In this document: one piece after another, positions 16,397 through 26,476 of the stretch | How the letters are laid out: every line of letters starts with the position of its first letter | How positions within the stretch are numbered: position 1 is the first letter of the stretch | Assembly (NCBI GenBank): GCA_964527735.1 | Contig: CAZGPG010000009.1 | Coordinates: forward strand, 73,129-137,128 | Length of the DNA stretch: 64,000 nucleotides | Direction of reading: 5' to 3' | From: JBEBVQ01 sp964527735 | GTDB lineage: Bacteria > Bacteroidota > Bacteroidia > Chitinophagales > Chitinophagaceae | The notes under the pieces: generated by a model | Database searches by the model: none | Seen by the model: the letters and a program-made list of their open reading frames with translations, nothing else | What the model was told of the DNA's origin: nothing | Position numbers and translations under genes: made by a program

Positions 16397-16753
16397 ATGC
16401 CCAACAACAGAATGAACAAAACAATGGCCGGTTACCATTTACTGATGATCCTGTCGGCTGTTGATTTTCGCATTAATGCACCGGAAGATAAAGTGATCCG
16501 CGACTATCTTGTCCATGAATTTCCGATCCATGTAAATCTCGACCGTGAGATGGAAGTCATAAGCAACCTCCACCCGGACGAATGGGAGCGGCATTTCCTG
16601 AAAGCCATGGACGATTTTTACGATGACGCCACGGAAACCGAACGCCGGAGCCTGCTCAACTTTGCCATACAGCTCACCAAGGCCGATAACGTGATCACCC
16701 GCGAAGAGAATCATTACCTAAACCTGCTATTCGAAGCCTGGGAACCGGTATAA
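16397..16753 (+). CDS. TerB-like helical protein
   Basis: The 118-residue product is all helical: YHLLMILSAVDFRINAPEDK, then DEWERHFLKAMDDFYDDATE and LNFAIQLTKADNVITREENH. Two acidic helix-loop segments starting with Ala-Asp resemble TerB-family domains (metal-binding helical bundle first seen in tellurite resistance operons). It follows ald by 30 bases on the same strand and probably shares its transcript. Whether it has anything to do with tellurite or metals here is unknown. Confidence 0.7.
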   Translation: MPNNRMNKTMAGYHLLMILSAVDFRINAPEDKVIRDYLVHEFPIHVNLDREMEVISNLHPDEWERHFLKAMDDFYDDATETERRSLLNFAIQLTKADNVITREENHYLNLLFEAWEPV

Positions 16754-16778
16754 TAATTTCGTCCGTCAGATCCGGTTC

Positions 16779-17432
16779 TTAGTCCACAAGTCCCAGCGTA
16801 ATCGCCATGCGGACTAATCCAGCTGTATTCTTCACATCCAGTTTCTGAAGCAGGCTGTAGCGATGATTTTCCACCGTACGGAAGCTGATGAACAGCTTGT
16901 CGGCTATCTCCTGCGTTGTATGTTCGGATACGATGAGCCGGAGCACTTCCCGTTCGCGCTGGGTCAGCTCGGGAAGGATGTCGGTGCTTTGCGCGCGGTA
17001 TTTGATCAGGTGCTGGAGCAGCGTTTCCTTCAGCGAAGGCTCGATGAATTCATTCCCCTGGTACACCTGCCTGATGGCTTCGATCAGCGTCTTGTCATCG
17101 GTATCCTTGAGCAGATAGCCCAGACAGCCACGCTGCATCATGCTTTTTACCACAGCGGGCGAATCAAGACTGGTAAGCGCGATCATCCGCACTTCGGGAT
17201 ATTTTTTGGTAATGATGGGAGCCAGCTCTTTCCCCGACTGGTCGGGCAGGAGAATATCAAGCAGCAGTACCTCCGGCTGTACCCGGCTGAGCCCCTCAAG
17301 CAGGGAAGTGCCGCTATGATAGGTTTCAGTAACCTGCACAGCTTCCGGATACAGGGCCAGCATGGTTTTCAACCCGTTGATCGCAAGCGGATGGTTATCT
17401 ACAATAGCTACTTTAATCGGTCTAATAGACAT
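16779..17432 (-). CDS. NarL/LuxR-type response regulator (pair 2)
   Basis: The start at 17432 (MSIRPIKVAIVDNHPLAING) gives 217 residues; the longer frame upstream overlaps the kinase deeply. The receiver carries the phosphoacceptor Asp in VLLLDILLPDQSG and the Lys in YLLKDTDD. The C-terminal helix-turn-helix reads LTQREREVLRLIVSEHTTQE then FRTVENHRYSLLQKL. It overlaps the kinase gene by 11 bases and is thus translationally coupled to it. Divergent T9SS genes at 19613-26349 are candidate targets by position. Confidence 0.9.
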   Translation of the reverse strand: MSIRPIKVAIVDNHPLAINGLKTMLALYPEAVQVTETYHSGTSLLEGLSRVQPEVLLLDILLPDQSGKELAPIITKKYPEVRMIALTSLDSPAVVKSMMQRGCLGYLLKDTDDKTLIEAIRQVYQGNEFIEPSLKETLLQHLIKYRAQSTDILPELTQREREVLRLIVSEHTTQEIADKLFISFRTVENHRYSLLQKLDVKNTAGLVRMAITLGLVD

Positions 17433-19446
17433 AATTTTCTTTTTCTGGAATGATGACGGTACGGATATCAAATTCGAGATTAACGGCGGTGCCCGATTGC
17501 CGGTGGCTGCTGATATCCATAATGCCGTTGAGCGCACGCAGCCGGGTACGGATGCTCTTCAGCCCCATGCCTTCTTTCCCGTTCTCCTTTACATCGAATC
17601 CCTTCCCGTTATCTTCAACCGTAATATACAGCATACCTTCACGGCAATTGAATTGGATCAGTCCTTTGGTAGCATTTGCATGTTTGATAATATTCTGCAC
17701 CAGCTCCTGCACAATCCGGTATAATGCAATTTCAAATTCCGGCTGCATTCTCGGGATATTGCCGTATTGCTGGAAATTGATCCGCAATCCCGGACCGGTC
17801 GGCAGGTTCTTGCAAAAATAAAACACCGCTTCCGCAAGTCCGCCCTCCAGCAGCATATCTGGCATCAGGCTGTGTGCGCTCTGCCGCAATTCTTTCGTAG
17901 TATTATCAAGCTGGCGCAGAGTCTCTTCCAGCTCCTGCTGATCGGTGTCCGCAGATTGTTGTCTTGCCAGCGTACGCAATCTCATTTTCACAGTAGAAAG
18001 CTGCACCATGATCCCATCATGCAATTCCCTTGCCAGCCGGGCGCGCTCCTTTTCTTCACCCTGCATCATGGCTTTAAGGTTACTGATCTCCTGGTCCTGC
18101 TGCATCAGGCGCAGCCGCTCCACATGCAGTTTCTGCCGGTGCCGGCCACTGCGGTATGTGCTGAACAGAAAACCTGCGAGGAGCACGGCGCCTACCGATA
18201 CGCTCACCAGGAGTGTATTCTTATTCCGGATCTTACTTTGCGATTGGACAAGCGATAATTGCTTCAGTGCGAGCAAACGGTCCTTTTCGGCAGTCTGGTA
18301 TCTTATCTCAGCATCTACGGCCCGTGACTTTTCAATTTTAGAGATACTGTCAGACATCCGCTTATACTCCTGATGGTAATACCACGCTTCCTTATAATTT
18401 CCCTGGCCGGCGCTTGTATGACTGAGCAGTTCCAGGGTTTCCAGCAAGTCGCCACGGAAACCGTGACGCTTTTGGTTGTTATATGCAATAGTCAGAAACT
18501 GCTCCGCCTTTTCAAAATCCCCGAGCTGGATATAAGCTTTGCCTCGTAAATAATGGTATTTGAGATCGTTGGGAAGAAAGACCGGACTCCGTTCCCCTTG
18601 CTCCAGTCTTCGCTTCCGGTCAGCCTCGCGCCTTGCGAGGCCAGTTTCCAGATACTTCAGCGCTTCCCGCGGCTTTCCCTTTTCGATCAGCACCTGTGCA
18701 AGGTTTAAGTAGGCTGCAGAAATGGTGCCTGCCTGGTCGTGCTGATCCGACAGGGATACCGCCTCACTAGCATAACGGTAAGCGCTGTCCGGCTGTTTCA
18801 GGTTGGTATAAACCGCACTCTTGTTTACTGCAAGCGCTGCCTTGTCCGCAGCGCTTGCAGCGAGGCGTTCGGCTTTGCGCATCCATTCGAGCGCATGCTC
18901 TTCCTCATGCATGATCAGCCAGAGTGAGCTGATACTGGCATATGTCAGTTGTTTCAGGGAAACAGATATACTGTCGGTATCGTTCGGGTTAAACAAAGAG
19001 AGCGCCTTCCGGAAGTAATATCCAGCTCTCGTGTACTCGTCCTGATAAAGTGCTGTTATCGCTGCATCGTGCAGTATATGAATCATGATATCACGGCTGA
19101 TGGCGGGGTCGTCACTGTATCCGGCAGCAGCCCGCAGGTACGTGCCTTTGTGCCGGTTGGTTCCGGTTCTGTATACACTGCGGTGCATATACATCAGCGT
19201 ACTGTCCATACCCTTATGATAACCCGTTTTTTCCGCTGCACTGAAGATCTTAAAATACATGGCCATGGCTGTATCCGAGTTACTCTTTTCCATCTCCATA
19301 GCGTTCGACAGATAATACCGGAGCCGGGCAGAATCTCCCTCATTGAGTGTGATCACCGGCATGGTCTGTATATGTATTTTTTCCTGCCCGTAACCACAGA
19401 CGGAGCAATACAAAAACAGAAAAACAATGGTGATGCTGGCCTTCAT
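17422..19446 (-). CDS. TPR-containing histidine kinase, NarX-like (pair 2)
   Basis: Starting at 19446 (MKASITIVFLFLYCSVCGYG) the product has 674 residues with a signal peptide, a long TPR region (DKAALAVNKSAVYTNLKQPD, AAYLNLAQVLIEKGKPREAL, LRGKAYIQLGDFEKAEQFL), one membrane helix (TLLVSVSVGAVLLAGFLF, near 415-435), a coiled coil and a HisKA_3 domain with His near 476 (EKERARLARELHDGIMVQ). The HATPase domain follows (ALYRIVQELVQNIIKHANAT, VEDNGKGFD, GMGLKSI). The upstream in-frame extension has no sensible start. It is transcribed away from the T9SS gene at 19613 with a 166-base shared control region. Confidence 0.87.
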   Translation of the reverse strand: MKASITIVFLFLYCSVCGYGQEKIHIQTMPVITLNEGDSARLRYYLSNAMEMEKSNSDTAMAMYFKIFSAAEKTGYHKGMDSTLMYMHRSVYRTGTNRHKGTYLRAAAGYSDDPAISRDIMIHILHDAAITALYQDEYTRAGYYFRKALSLFNPNDTDSISVSLKQLTYASISSLWLIMHEEEHALEWMRKAERLAASAADKAALAVNKSAVYTNLKQPDSAYRYASEAVSLSDQHDQAGTISAAYLNLAQVLIEKGKPREALKYLETGLARREADRKRRLEQGERSPVFLPNDLKYHYLRGKAYIQLGDFEKAEQFLTIAYNNQKRHGFRGDLLETLELLSHTSAGQGNYKEAWYYHQEYKRMSDSISKIEKSRAVDAEIRYQTAEKDRLLALKQLSLVQSQSKIRNKNTLLVSVSVGAVLLAGFLFSTYRSGRHRQKLHVERLRLMQQDQEISNLKAMMQGEEKERARLARELHDGIMVQLSTVKMRLRTLARQQSADTDQQELEETLRQLDNTTKELRQSAHSLMPDMLLEGGLAEAVFYFCKNLPTGPGLRINFQQYGNIPRMQPEFEIALYRIVQELVQNIIKHANATKGLIQFNCREGMLYITVEDNGKGFDVKENGKEGMGLKSIRTRLRALNGIMDISSHRQSGTAVNLEFDIRTVIIPEKENYVY

Positions 19447-19507
19447 GTATCCGGACGGAATTTTCCAGGTTAAAAGAACGAAAAATGCCTGCCATAAAAC
19501 TAAGAGA

Positions 19508-19537
19508 ATTCTCTCATTTTGGATAAAATGAGAGAAT
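19508..19537. promoter_or_regulatory. Perfect 13-bp inverted repeat between divergent kinase and T9SS genes
   Basis: ATTCTCTCATTTT at 19508-19520 is exactly inverted as AAAATGAGAGAAT at 19525-19537 around GGAT. It lies 62 bases before the kinase start and 76 bases before the T9SS start. GAGAATTCTC at 19504-19513 overlaps its left arm. There is no T run after it. A dimeric regulator site controlling both directions is the simplest reading, with the neighbouring NarL-type regulator as one candidate; a hairpin in either 5' leader is the alternative. Confidence 0.45.
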
Positions 19538-19612
19538 ATCCATTCATCAGAAATACAACTTAATAATACCTTCAATAACCGAAAATGATTCTGTAATTTA
19601 AAATCAACCGTT

Positions 19613-21562
19613 ATGAAAAAAAACAACATTTTACTTCTCCTGATCCTGTGGTCTGTAACATCGTGGGCACAAGCCCCGCAGATCGGCTGGCAAAAAACAT
19701 TGGGCTCTGAAGGTGAGGACTATCTGAAAATCGTCAAGCCCACCCTCGACGGTGGCTATATTGTTGCCGGGCACTCCTGGGCAGACAGTTCAGGAGAGAA
19801 AAGTGAAGATTCGAGAGGATTTAACGACTGGTGGATTGTCAAACTGGATGCATCCCGGGACATTGTCTGGGAGCGTACACTCGGAGGAAACAGCGATGAG
19901 TACCTGGGTTCTCTTGCTACTACGGCTGATTCCGGATATCTCATAGTGGGAGCATCCAAATCCATTGTTTCCGGAGAAAAAACGGAGCCTGCGAGAATGG
20001 CCGATGGTTTGGATATCTGGCTCGTAAAGCTGGACAAGGATGGCGCCATCGAATGGCAAAAAGCGTATGGAGGCGATGCATGGTCCGGGCTGGCGCTTAC
20101 AGGACTGGATTACATAACGCTTTCAATGGCTGAAGAAGCTCCTATAGATCTAAAACAAACGGCAGGTGGCGGATACATTCTGTCAACCCCCTCCGGTGCC
20201 GACATTTCTGGAGAAAAAGCAGATACCAACCGACTCTATCTGGATCCGTCCTCTCCTTATTATGGTTTTTACCCTCTTTTCAAGACGCTATATCCCGATT
20301 GCTGGATCCTCAAGCTGGATGATACCGGGAAGATCGAATGGCAGAAAACAATCGGCGGAGATGCTTCAGACATACCATTTTCCATTTATCCCGACCCTGC
20401 CGGCGGATATATCGCAGGAGCCGCCTCGTGCTCTAATGTTTCCGGTGAAAAGGCAGACAGCAACCGGTCGGGATATTTTGACATTCTGGACTTCAGCGCT
20501 ACACCAGTTTTTGATTACTGGATATACAAGCTGGATGATACCGGGAAGATCGTCTGGCAGAAAACGATCGGCGGAGATTCCTCAGATCTCCTGAATGCAG
20601 TGGTCCCGCTGCCGCAAGGCGGGTATATAGTCACCGGAAGCAGTAACTCTCAAGTTGCCGGCGAAAAAACCGATACATCCCGCGGAGGCTTCGATTACTG
20701 GGTGCTGAAGCTGGATGATACCGGCCGGATCGAATGGCAGAAAACCATTGGCGGCGCAGACATGGATTATCTGTACTACTCAACCGTCACGCCCGACAGC
20801 GGCATCCTCCTCTCCGGTATGACCTTTTCCGATGTCAGTGGAGAGAGAAAGGATACACTGAAAGGATTCAGCGATTACTGGCTGGTAAAGCTGGATAAAA
20901 CCGGGAATATAGAATGGGAGAAGCGCTACGGGGGATCCAATGAAACAATGGGTGAAGCTGCACTACACCTGCATCAGCTTGCCAACGGCGACCTTATAGC
21001 AGGCGGCATGTCCTCTGCTGCCAACTCTGCTGACAAAACAGATGACTGCCGGGGCGATCATGATTACTGGATATTCTCCCTGGAATGTACGGTTGATACT
21101 TCGGTAACTGCCAACGATATCACACTCACTGCAGCGCAGGCCGGCGCCGGATACAAATGGATCGACTGCAGCACAGGCCAGCCGGTACCCAATGCTGACG
21201 GACAGTCATTTACTCCCGACAACACAGGCGACTACAAGCTGCTGATTACCCAAAAGGGCTGTACGGATACTTCCGCCTGCTATCATGTGGAAATACCCGT
21301 AGGCATCAGCGATCTGTCCGGAAACACATCGGGCATCTCCCTGTACCCCAATCCGGCAACCAACCAGGTGTCTGTCAGATCTGCCACACCTGTAGGAATG
21401 GTACGGATCGTCAGCATCATGGGCGCCACCATGCTTGAATATAACGCAAACGGATTGCAGGAGATCAGCCTGGATCTGAATGGTTTTGCTACCGGCATTT
21501 ATACGGTGCAGATAGAAACAGCGAACGGCCCGGTAAGCCGGAAGCTGGAAATAATAAATTAA
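19613..21562 (+). CDS. Repeat-rich secreted protein with T9SS type A sorting domain
   Basis: The 649-residue product has a signal peptide (NNILLLLILWSVTSWAQA) and about seven repeats built on the pattern WIxKLDDTGKIEWQKTIGG, then SDxxxxIxPxxxGGYIxAGxS, then SGEKxDxxRG. These look like blades of a beta-propeller of the kind found in many Bacteroidota surface proteins. A short Cys-containing module (DCSTGQPV, CTDTSACY) and a type A sorting domain follow (ISLYPNPATNQVSVRS ... ATGIYTVQIETANG). It begins the plus-strand series that continues with the genes at 21585 and 23650 and faces the kinase pair at 16779-19446. Confidence 0.8.
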   Translation: MKKNNILLLLILWSVTSWAQAPQIGWQKTLGSEGEDYLKIVKPTLDGGYIVAGHSWADSSGEKSEDSRGFNDWWIVKLDASRDIVWERTLGGNSDEYLGSLATTADSGYLIVGASKSIVSGEKTEPARMADGLDIWLVKLDKDGAIEWQKAYGGDAWSGLALTGLDYITLSMAEEAPIDLKQTAGGGYILSTPSGADISGEKADTNRLYLDPSSPYYGFYPLFKTLYPDCWILKLDDTGKIEWQKTIGGDASDIPFSIYPDPAGGYIAGAASCSNVSGEKADSNRSGYFDILDFSATPVFDYWIYKLDDTGKIVWQKTIGGDSSDLLNAVVPLPQGGYIVTGSSNSQVAGEKTDTSRGGFDYWVLKLDDTGRIEWQKTIGGADMDYLYYSTVTPDSGILLSGMTFSDVSGERKDTLKGFSDYWLVKLDKTGNIEWEKRYGGSNETMGEAALHLHQLANGDLIAGGMSSAANSADKTDDCRGDHDYWIFSLECTVDTSVTANDITLTAAQAGAGYKWIDCSTGQPVPNADGQSFTPDNTGDYKLLITQKGCTDTSACYHVEIPVGISDLSGNTSGISLYPNPATNQVSVRSATPVGMVRIVSIMGATMLEYNANGLQEISLDLNGFATGIYTVQIETANGPVSRKLEIIN

Positions 21563-21584
21563 TTTTAGTACCTAACAATCACCA

Positions 21585-23639
21585 ATGAAACAAACCCTGT
21601 CATATGACTGGTGGCGTTCAGCCATTTTCTGTTTCCTGACGTTGTGGGCAGCCGGATATCCGGCTGCTCCCGTTCAGGGACAGGACTATCTGAAGAAAGA
21701 AAACAACAACTGGGTTTTCGGAGAACGGACAGGGATCCACTTCTCATCCGGCGCCCCGGTCAGCATCACCAGTTCCATGAAAACGCGAGAAGCCGCAGCT
21801 TCGGTTTCGGATCCCGCCGGAAACCTGCTTTTTTATACAGACGGCACCACCGTCTGGGATCACACGGGAAGCGCCATGCCCAACGGAACGGTGCTCACCG
21901 GCCTCAGGCGCACGGAGCCGGTTACATCCAGCAGCTCCTATGGCGCAGCTATTATACCTATACCCGGCAGTCCTTCCCAATACTATATTTTCTCAGTCAC
22001 CAAACTTGAGATGTCATACGAAGACCCCGCCCTGTATGGCCGGCTCTATTACAGCATTATAGACATGCGGTTGAATAACGGGCGGGGAGACGTTATTTCC
22101 AAAGGCAACCTGCTTGATACCAATTTGCAGGAGAAGATAGCAGGTGTCGTAGGTGATGGTTGTTACAATTGGCTGATCGCACATGACCAGGATTCTGCGA
22201 TGTTTAAAAGCTGGCGTATCACACCCCGCGGATTGGATCCACAGCCGGTACTGTCACGCACCGGATCAGTACCTACCAGCGTTGATTATTGCGGCATCAT
22301 CTTGCCTTCTCCCGACCGGGAAAAACTGGTCATTGTCCAGAACGGAACAGGAGGGAGCAATACCCAGATACACGATTTTGACGCTGCTACGGGTATCATT
22401 GGCAATGTGCTATTTCATGCCTGGACGGCAGGATTCTGGGCGGCTTTCTCACCCAATAGCCAGATATTATACATTGCAGGAGCGCAGATCGATCTCTCCA
22501 CATCTCCGCCTTCTGTATTCGCGCATACTGCAAACGGTGATCTGAAGCTCGGGCCGGACGGAAAAATTTACTTCTTCTCCGGAGGCGCATCCGGAGGCTA
22601 CGGCATTATTCATGCGCCGGACGTTTTCGGCCCTAACGCCTGGATACAAATATTACCGGTCATATTGCCGTTTGCAGGAAATGCCTACGCCAAGCAATTC
22701 AGCAATACCGTACCCGTTATAGAAACGGATACACTCACTTCTTACCAAAAAATATGTGCTACAGACAGCGCCCTGCTTATTGCCGCGGATACCGCCGGGC
22801 TGCATTACCAGTGGCTCGACACCCTGGAAGGGCACTCCCGCATCGTACATGAAACAGGTACTTATGTGCTGCGTTACTTCCTCGAATCAGCCTGCGCATA
22901 TGTGTACGATACTTTTGAATTTCAGAAATACACCATACCCGACCTCGGCCCCGATACGATCCTGTGTACCGGACAAAGCATCATACTCAGGGCCGGTGTG
23001 GAGGGCGCTTCATTACGCTGGCAAAACAATCGTACGGCAGACAGCCTCGTAGTAGATCAGCCGGGTCTGTACATTGTGGAGGCTGATATCAACGGTTGCG
23101 TATCATCCGATTCTGTCCATATCCGCTTTACAGACCTGGAGCAGGATCTCGGCAGCGACCACGAATTATGTAACGATCAGTCCGTAAATATTACCCTTGA
23201 AGCCCGCGGCCCTGAAGACGCCGGCTTCCTGTGGCAGGATGGCAGTACCGGATCCACATTTACAGCCCGGGACTCCGGTACTTATTGGGTTGATGTCCGC
23301 CTGGCTGAATGCCAGGGATCAGATACGGTTCATATCAGCATCGAGATCTGCGACTGCTCTATATTTTTACCGAATGCTTTTACCCCGAACGGGGACGGCA
23401 GGAATGATATCTTCAAAGCCTTGATCAGTACAGACTGCCCGGTATCGGAATACCGCATGGATATCTATAACCGCTGGGGGGCGCTGGTTTATTCCACAAC
23501 CGTTGCAGGCGAAGGATGGGATGGTCTGCATAACGGAATGATCGCGGAAACAGGCACCTATATGTACCACCTCAGCCTGAAAGCCGGAAGCCGCCGGATC
23601 GAAAAATATTTTAAAGGAGATCTGTTATTGATCAGATGA
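21585..23639 (+). CDS. Secreted protein with T9SS type B (gliding-type) sorting domain
   Basis: The 684-residue product has a signal peptide (about residues 1-33), then a module starting NNWVFGERTGIHFSSG with DPAGNLLFYTDGTTVWD, of a type seen in many Bacteroidota proteins. Two Ig/PKD-like modules follow (DLGPDTILCTGQSIILRAG and DLGSDHELCNDQSVNITLE). The C-terminus is a type B sorting domain: FLPNAFTPNGDGRNDIFK, IYNRWGALVYST, EGWDG, TYMYHLSLK. Export by the type IX system is expected. It starts 22 bases after the previous stop, so the series is likely one operon. A paralog of its first module lies at 54030-55922. Confidence 0.82.
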   Translation: MKQTLSYDWWRSAIFCFLTLWAAGYPAAPVQGQDYLKKENNNWVFGERTGIHFSSGAPVSITSSMKTREAAASVSDPAGNLLFYTDGTTVWDHTGSAMPNGTVLTGLRRTEPVTSSSSYGAAIIPIPGSPSQYYIFSVTKLEMSYEDPALYGRLYYSIIDMRLNNGRGDVISKGNLLDTNLQEKIAGVVGDGCYNWLIAHDQDSAMFKSWRITPRGLDPQPVLSRTGSVPTSVDYCGIILPSPDREKLVIVQNGTGGSNTQIHDFDAATGIIGNVLFHAWTAGFWAAFSPNSQILYIAGAQIDLSTSPPSVFAHTANGDLKLGPDGKIYFFSGGASGGYGIIHAPDVFGPNAWIQILPVILPFAGNAYAKQFSNTVPVIETDTLTSYQKICATDSALLIAADTAGLHYQWLDTLEGHSRIVHETGTYVLRYFLESACAYVYDTFEFQKYTIPDLGPDTILCTGQSIILRAGVEGASLRWQNNRTADSLVVDQPGLYIVEADINGCVSSDSVHIRFTDLEQDLGSDHELCNDQSVNITLEARGPEDAGFLWQDGSTGSTFTARDSGTYWVDVRLAECQGSDTVHISIEICDCSIFLPNAFTPNGDGRNDIFKALISTDCPVSEYRMDIYNRWGALVYSTTVAGEGWDGLHNGMIAETGTYMYHLSLKAGSRRIEKYFKGDLLLIR

Positions 23640-23649
23640 GATTGACAAC

Positions 23650-26349
23650 ATGCAAATAAACTTACTAAGGTCCGGCGCCCTCATATTGCTTGTATTATGG
23701 GGCGCTTTTTTCCCTTCCGTATCGGCGCGGGCATCACACGCTGCCGGTGGGGAAATTACTTTCCGGCATATCAGAGACTCCACCTATCGGTTTACCTATA
23801 AATTCTATCGTGATTGTGCGGGAGTAGCCGCACCGGACATGGTGGCGTTATGCGCCACCAATACCTGTAATGGTGTTGTTTTTTCAGTCGGGCTTCAGTT
23901 GCTGGACACCTTGCCGGACGGCAGAAAGAACGGCTCTGTAGTAAACCCCGGATGCCCCGGTTTTCCTACCAATTGCCGGGGAGGTACGCTGATGGGATTC
24001 GAAGAATGGTGGTTCGAAGCCGATTTTACCATGCCCTCCCGGTGCAGCAAATGGGTTTTTGGCGTGCAGGAATGGGGCAGGAATATTGCAGCCACCAATA
24101 TCGAAACTTCAGCCATGCCCCCGATGTATCTCGAGGCGATCATCAATAACGAAGACGTCCAGGATAATTCTTCTCCCGCTTTTACCGTCGGGCCGGTTCC
24201 TTATGTCTGCGTCAATACATTGTTCAATTACAGCAACGGCGCGTGGGACAGGGATGGGGATTCTATGGCTTTCTCGATCGTAATGCCGCAAACATCCGGG
24301 ATGGCCTGCCCGTTGATACCCCGGCCGCTTGACTTCACCAGTCCGGCCTTTAACCTGGTTGACAACCCATTCTCGACGGGGAATACTTTTCAGATCAGCC
24401 CTTTGACAGGCCAGCTTTCCTTTATTCCTGATATTGTTCAAAATGCAGTGATCACCGTCCTGGTGCGCGAATACCGGCACGGGAAGCTGATCAGCGCCGT
24501 GATGCGGGATATCCAGATCGTGGTAATGCCCTGCAATCAGCCGCCGCCCGGATATACGCTGGATACCGCCGGGATCACAGGCGGCCGGTCACTTGAACAA
24601 GGCGTATATACCTGTGTGGGGAACACTTTTAAAACATGCTTCAGCTTTAAAGCGCCCTACAGCAACGCACAGCTCGTCATAAAAGACAACAGCAGCATCA
24701 CAGCGCCGGGAGCCACGATTAATTATACCGGCATTATGACCGACAGTATCCGCGGCTGCCTGGAATGGAGCCCCGGCATCGGGGATACCGGATGGCATTT
24801 TATACACATCACCGTCACCGACAGCCTTTGCCTGCCGCCCGGCATTATGACGCCCAATACATTTACTCTGCCCGTGCATGTATCTGTCGTTACGCATATC
24901 ACCGGCGACACCGTGGTATGCACGGGAGAAAGCACACGCCTGCATGCCGGCGCAGGAAACCGGTTTGAGTGGTCCGTATGGCAGGGCGACCCCGGATCAT
25001 TAAGCTGCACCTTGTGCACGGATCCGCTGGTCACCCCGGCCATAACCACCAGCTACATCGTACAGCGCCTCGATCTGCCGGATATCTACTGCCGCGACAG
25101 AGATACATTTACTGTAAGGGTAGATCCGGGCCCACCTTTCGATGCCGGTCCCGACCTGGTGAAATGCCGGAAGGATACCCTTCAGCTCAGCCTGGATCTG
25201 AACGGACGCAATCCGGCAGACTTCAGTTATGAATGGACACCAATAGATGGACTCAGCGATCCTGCGATACACAACCCGCTGGCATGGGACACTGTTTCAC
25301 GCACTTACCGGATCCGGCTGAGGCAGAAAGATGGCAGCATTTGCCCGGCTTATGATTCTATACGTGTGGCCATAGTGCCGCTGCCTGAAATCCTGGCGCC
25401 AGACGGCGTGTGCATGAATGAGCCTGCACCATTCCGGAATATGGATACCAGTACGCCGGGACAGCGCTGGCTGTTCGGAGACGGCAGCACCTCGGAAGAA
25501 AGGGAGCCTGCTCATGTTTACACCGCACCCGGCACTTATATCGTACAGCTCATATCCATTCCCTGCGGCGATACGGTAAGCAAAGAGATACACGTGGATT
25601 CCATACCGTTCGTTTATTTCAGAACGGACAAAGATAGTCTCTGCGCGGGCGACAGGGTACGGTTTACACCCTTCTACCGTTCCGGCGCCGATACCCTGCT
25701 GTGGCATTTTGCCACCGGTTCCGGCCCGCATCTTTCAGCGGAAATGATACACCACGCATTTGACGAGCCGGGCAGCTATCCCGTTGTCCTGACTGCTAAA
25801 TACCCCTATTGCCCCGATACATCCTACACGCATACCATTCAGGTTTTCCCCTATCCGGTAGTCGATCTGGGCGAGGATACCAGCCTTTGCCCCGGCGAGC
25901 AGGCCATCACGCTGTATAATCGTCAGCCGGAATCGCCGGGTATCCGGCGATGGAGCACAGGCGCAACGGGCAGCAGCATGCTTGCAGAGACTGCCGGAAC
26001 GTACTGGCTTGAGTTATCCGCGCATGGTTGCACCACCACAGACTCGCTGCTTATTAAGCCATATTGCCATATCGGCGTGCCCAATGCATTCTCTCCCAAT
26101 GGCGATGGGGTCAATGATTATTTCTTTCCCCGCGACCTCTTGTCCGCCGGCCTGATACAATTCAGAATGCAGATATTTAACCGCTGGGGGCAGCTTATTT
26201 TCGAAACCACCCACACAGGCGGCAGAGGCTGGGATGGAAAATTCAACAATGCGGAGCAGCCGCAGGGCGTATATGTGTATCTGCTGGAGGGCACCTTCCG
26301 CAACGGGCATTCCGTACGCTACCAGGGCAATGTTACATTGTTCCGCTAA
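23650..26349 (+). CDS. Large PKD-domain secreted protein with T9SS type B sorting domain
   Basis: The 899-residue product has a signal peptide (LILLVLWGAFFPSVSARA), an N-terminal domain starting ASHAAGGEITFRHIRDSTYR with FYRDCAGVAAPD (a module common at the start of Bacteroidota gliding-type surface proteins), several cysteine-containing Ig-like domains, two PKD domains (MDTSTPGQRWLFGDGSTSEE, LWHFATGSGP) and a type B sorting domain (VPNAFSPNGDGVNDYFF, IFNRWGQLIFET, GWDGKFNN). It begins 10 bases after the previous stop, and is the third and last gene of the series. Likely roles are adhesion or surface structure; this is inference. Confidence 0.82.
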   Translation: MQINLLRSGALILLVLWGAFFPSVSARASHAAGGEITFRHIRDSTYRFTYKFYRDCAGVAAPDMVALCATNTCNGVVFSVGLQLLDTLPDGRKNGSVVNPGCPGFPTNCRGGTLMGFEEWWFEADFTMPSRCSKWVFGVQEWGRNIAATNIETSAMPPMYLEAIINNEDVQDNSSPAFTVGPVPYVCVNTLFNYSNGAWDRDGDSMAFSIVMPQTSGMACPLIPRPLDFTSPAFNLVDNPFSTGNTFQISPLTGQLSFIPDIVQNAVITVLVREYRHGKLISAVMRDIQIVVMPCNQPPPGYTLDTAGITGGRSLEQGVYTCVGNTFKTCFSFKAPYSNAQLVIKDNSSITAPGATINYTGIMTDSIRGCLEWSPGIGDTGWHFIHITVTDSLCLPPGIMTPNTFTLPVHVSVVTHITGDTVVCTGESTRLHAGAGNRFEWSVWQGDPGSLSCTLCTDPLVTPAITTSYIVQRLDLPDIYCRDRDTFTVRVDPGPPFDAGPDLVKCRKDTLQLSLDLNGRNPADFSYEWTPIDGLSDPAIHNPLAWDTVSRTYRIRLRQKDGSICPAYDSIRVAIVPLPEILAPDGVCMNEPAPFRNMDTSTPGQRWLFGDGSTSEEREPAHVYTAPGTYIVQLISIPCGDTVSKEIHVDSIPFVYFRTDKDSLCAGDRVRFTPFYRSGADTLLWHFATGSGPHLSAEMIHHAFDEPGSYPVVLTAKYPYCPDTSYTHTIQVFPYPVVDLGEDTSLCPGEQAITLYNRQPESPGIRRWSTGATGSSMLAETAGTYWLELSAHGCTTTDSLLIKPYCHIGVPNAFSPNGDGVNDYFFPRDLLSAGLIQFRMQIFNRWGQLIFETTHTGGRGWDGKFNNAEQPQGVYVYLLEGTFRNGHSVRYQGNVTLFR

Positions 26350-26476
26350 GAGCTACCTGGTATTTGGTACATGTTGTGCTCTTAACCAACCTTCGTCATG
26401 GTGACAAAGGGAGCAGCCCGGTAACAATATCAGGGGTGTTTTTCTTATTTTGCCCGCCATACTGCTTTGAGGAAAT

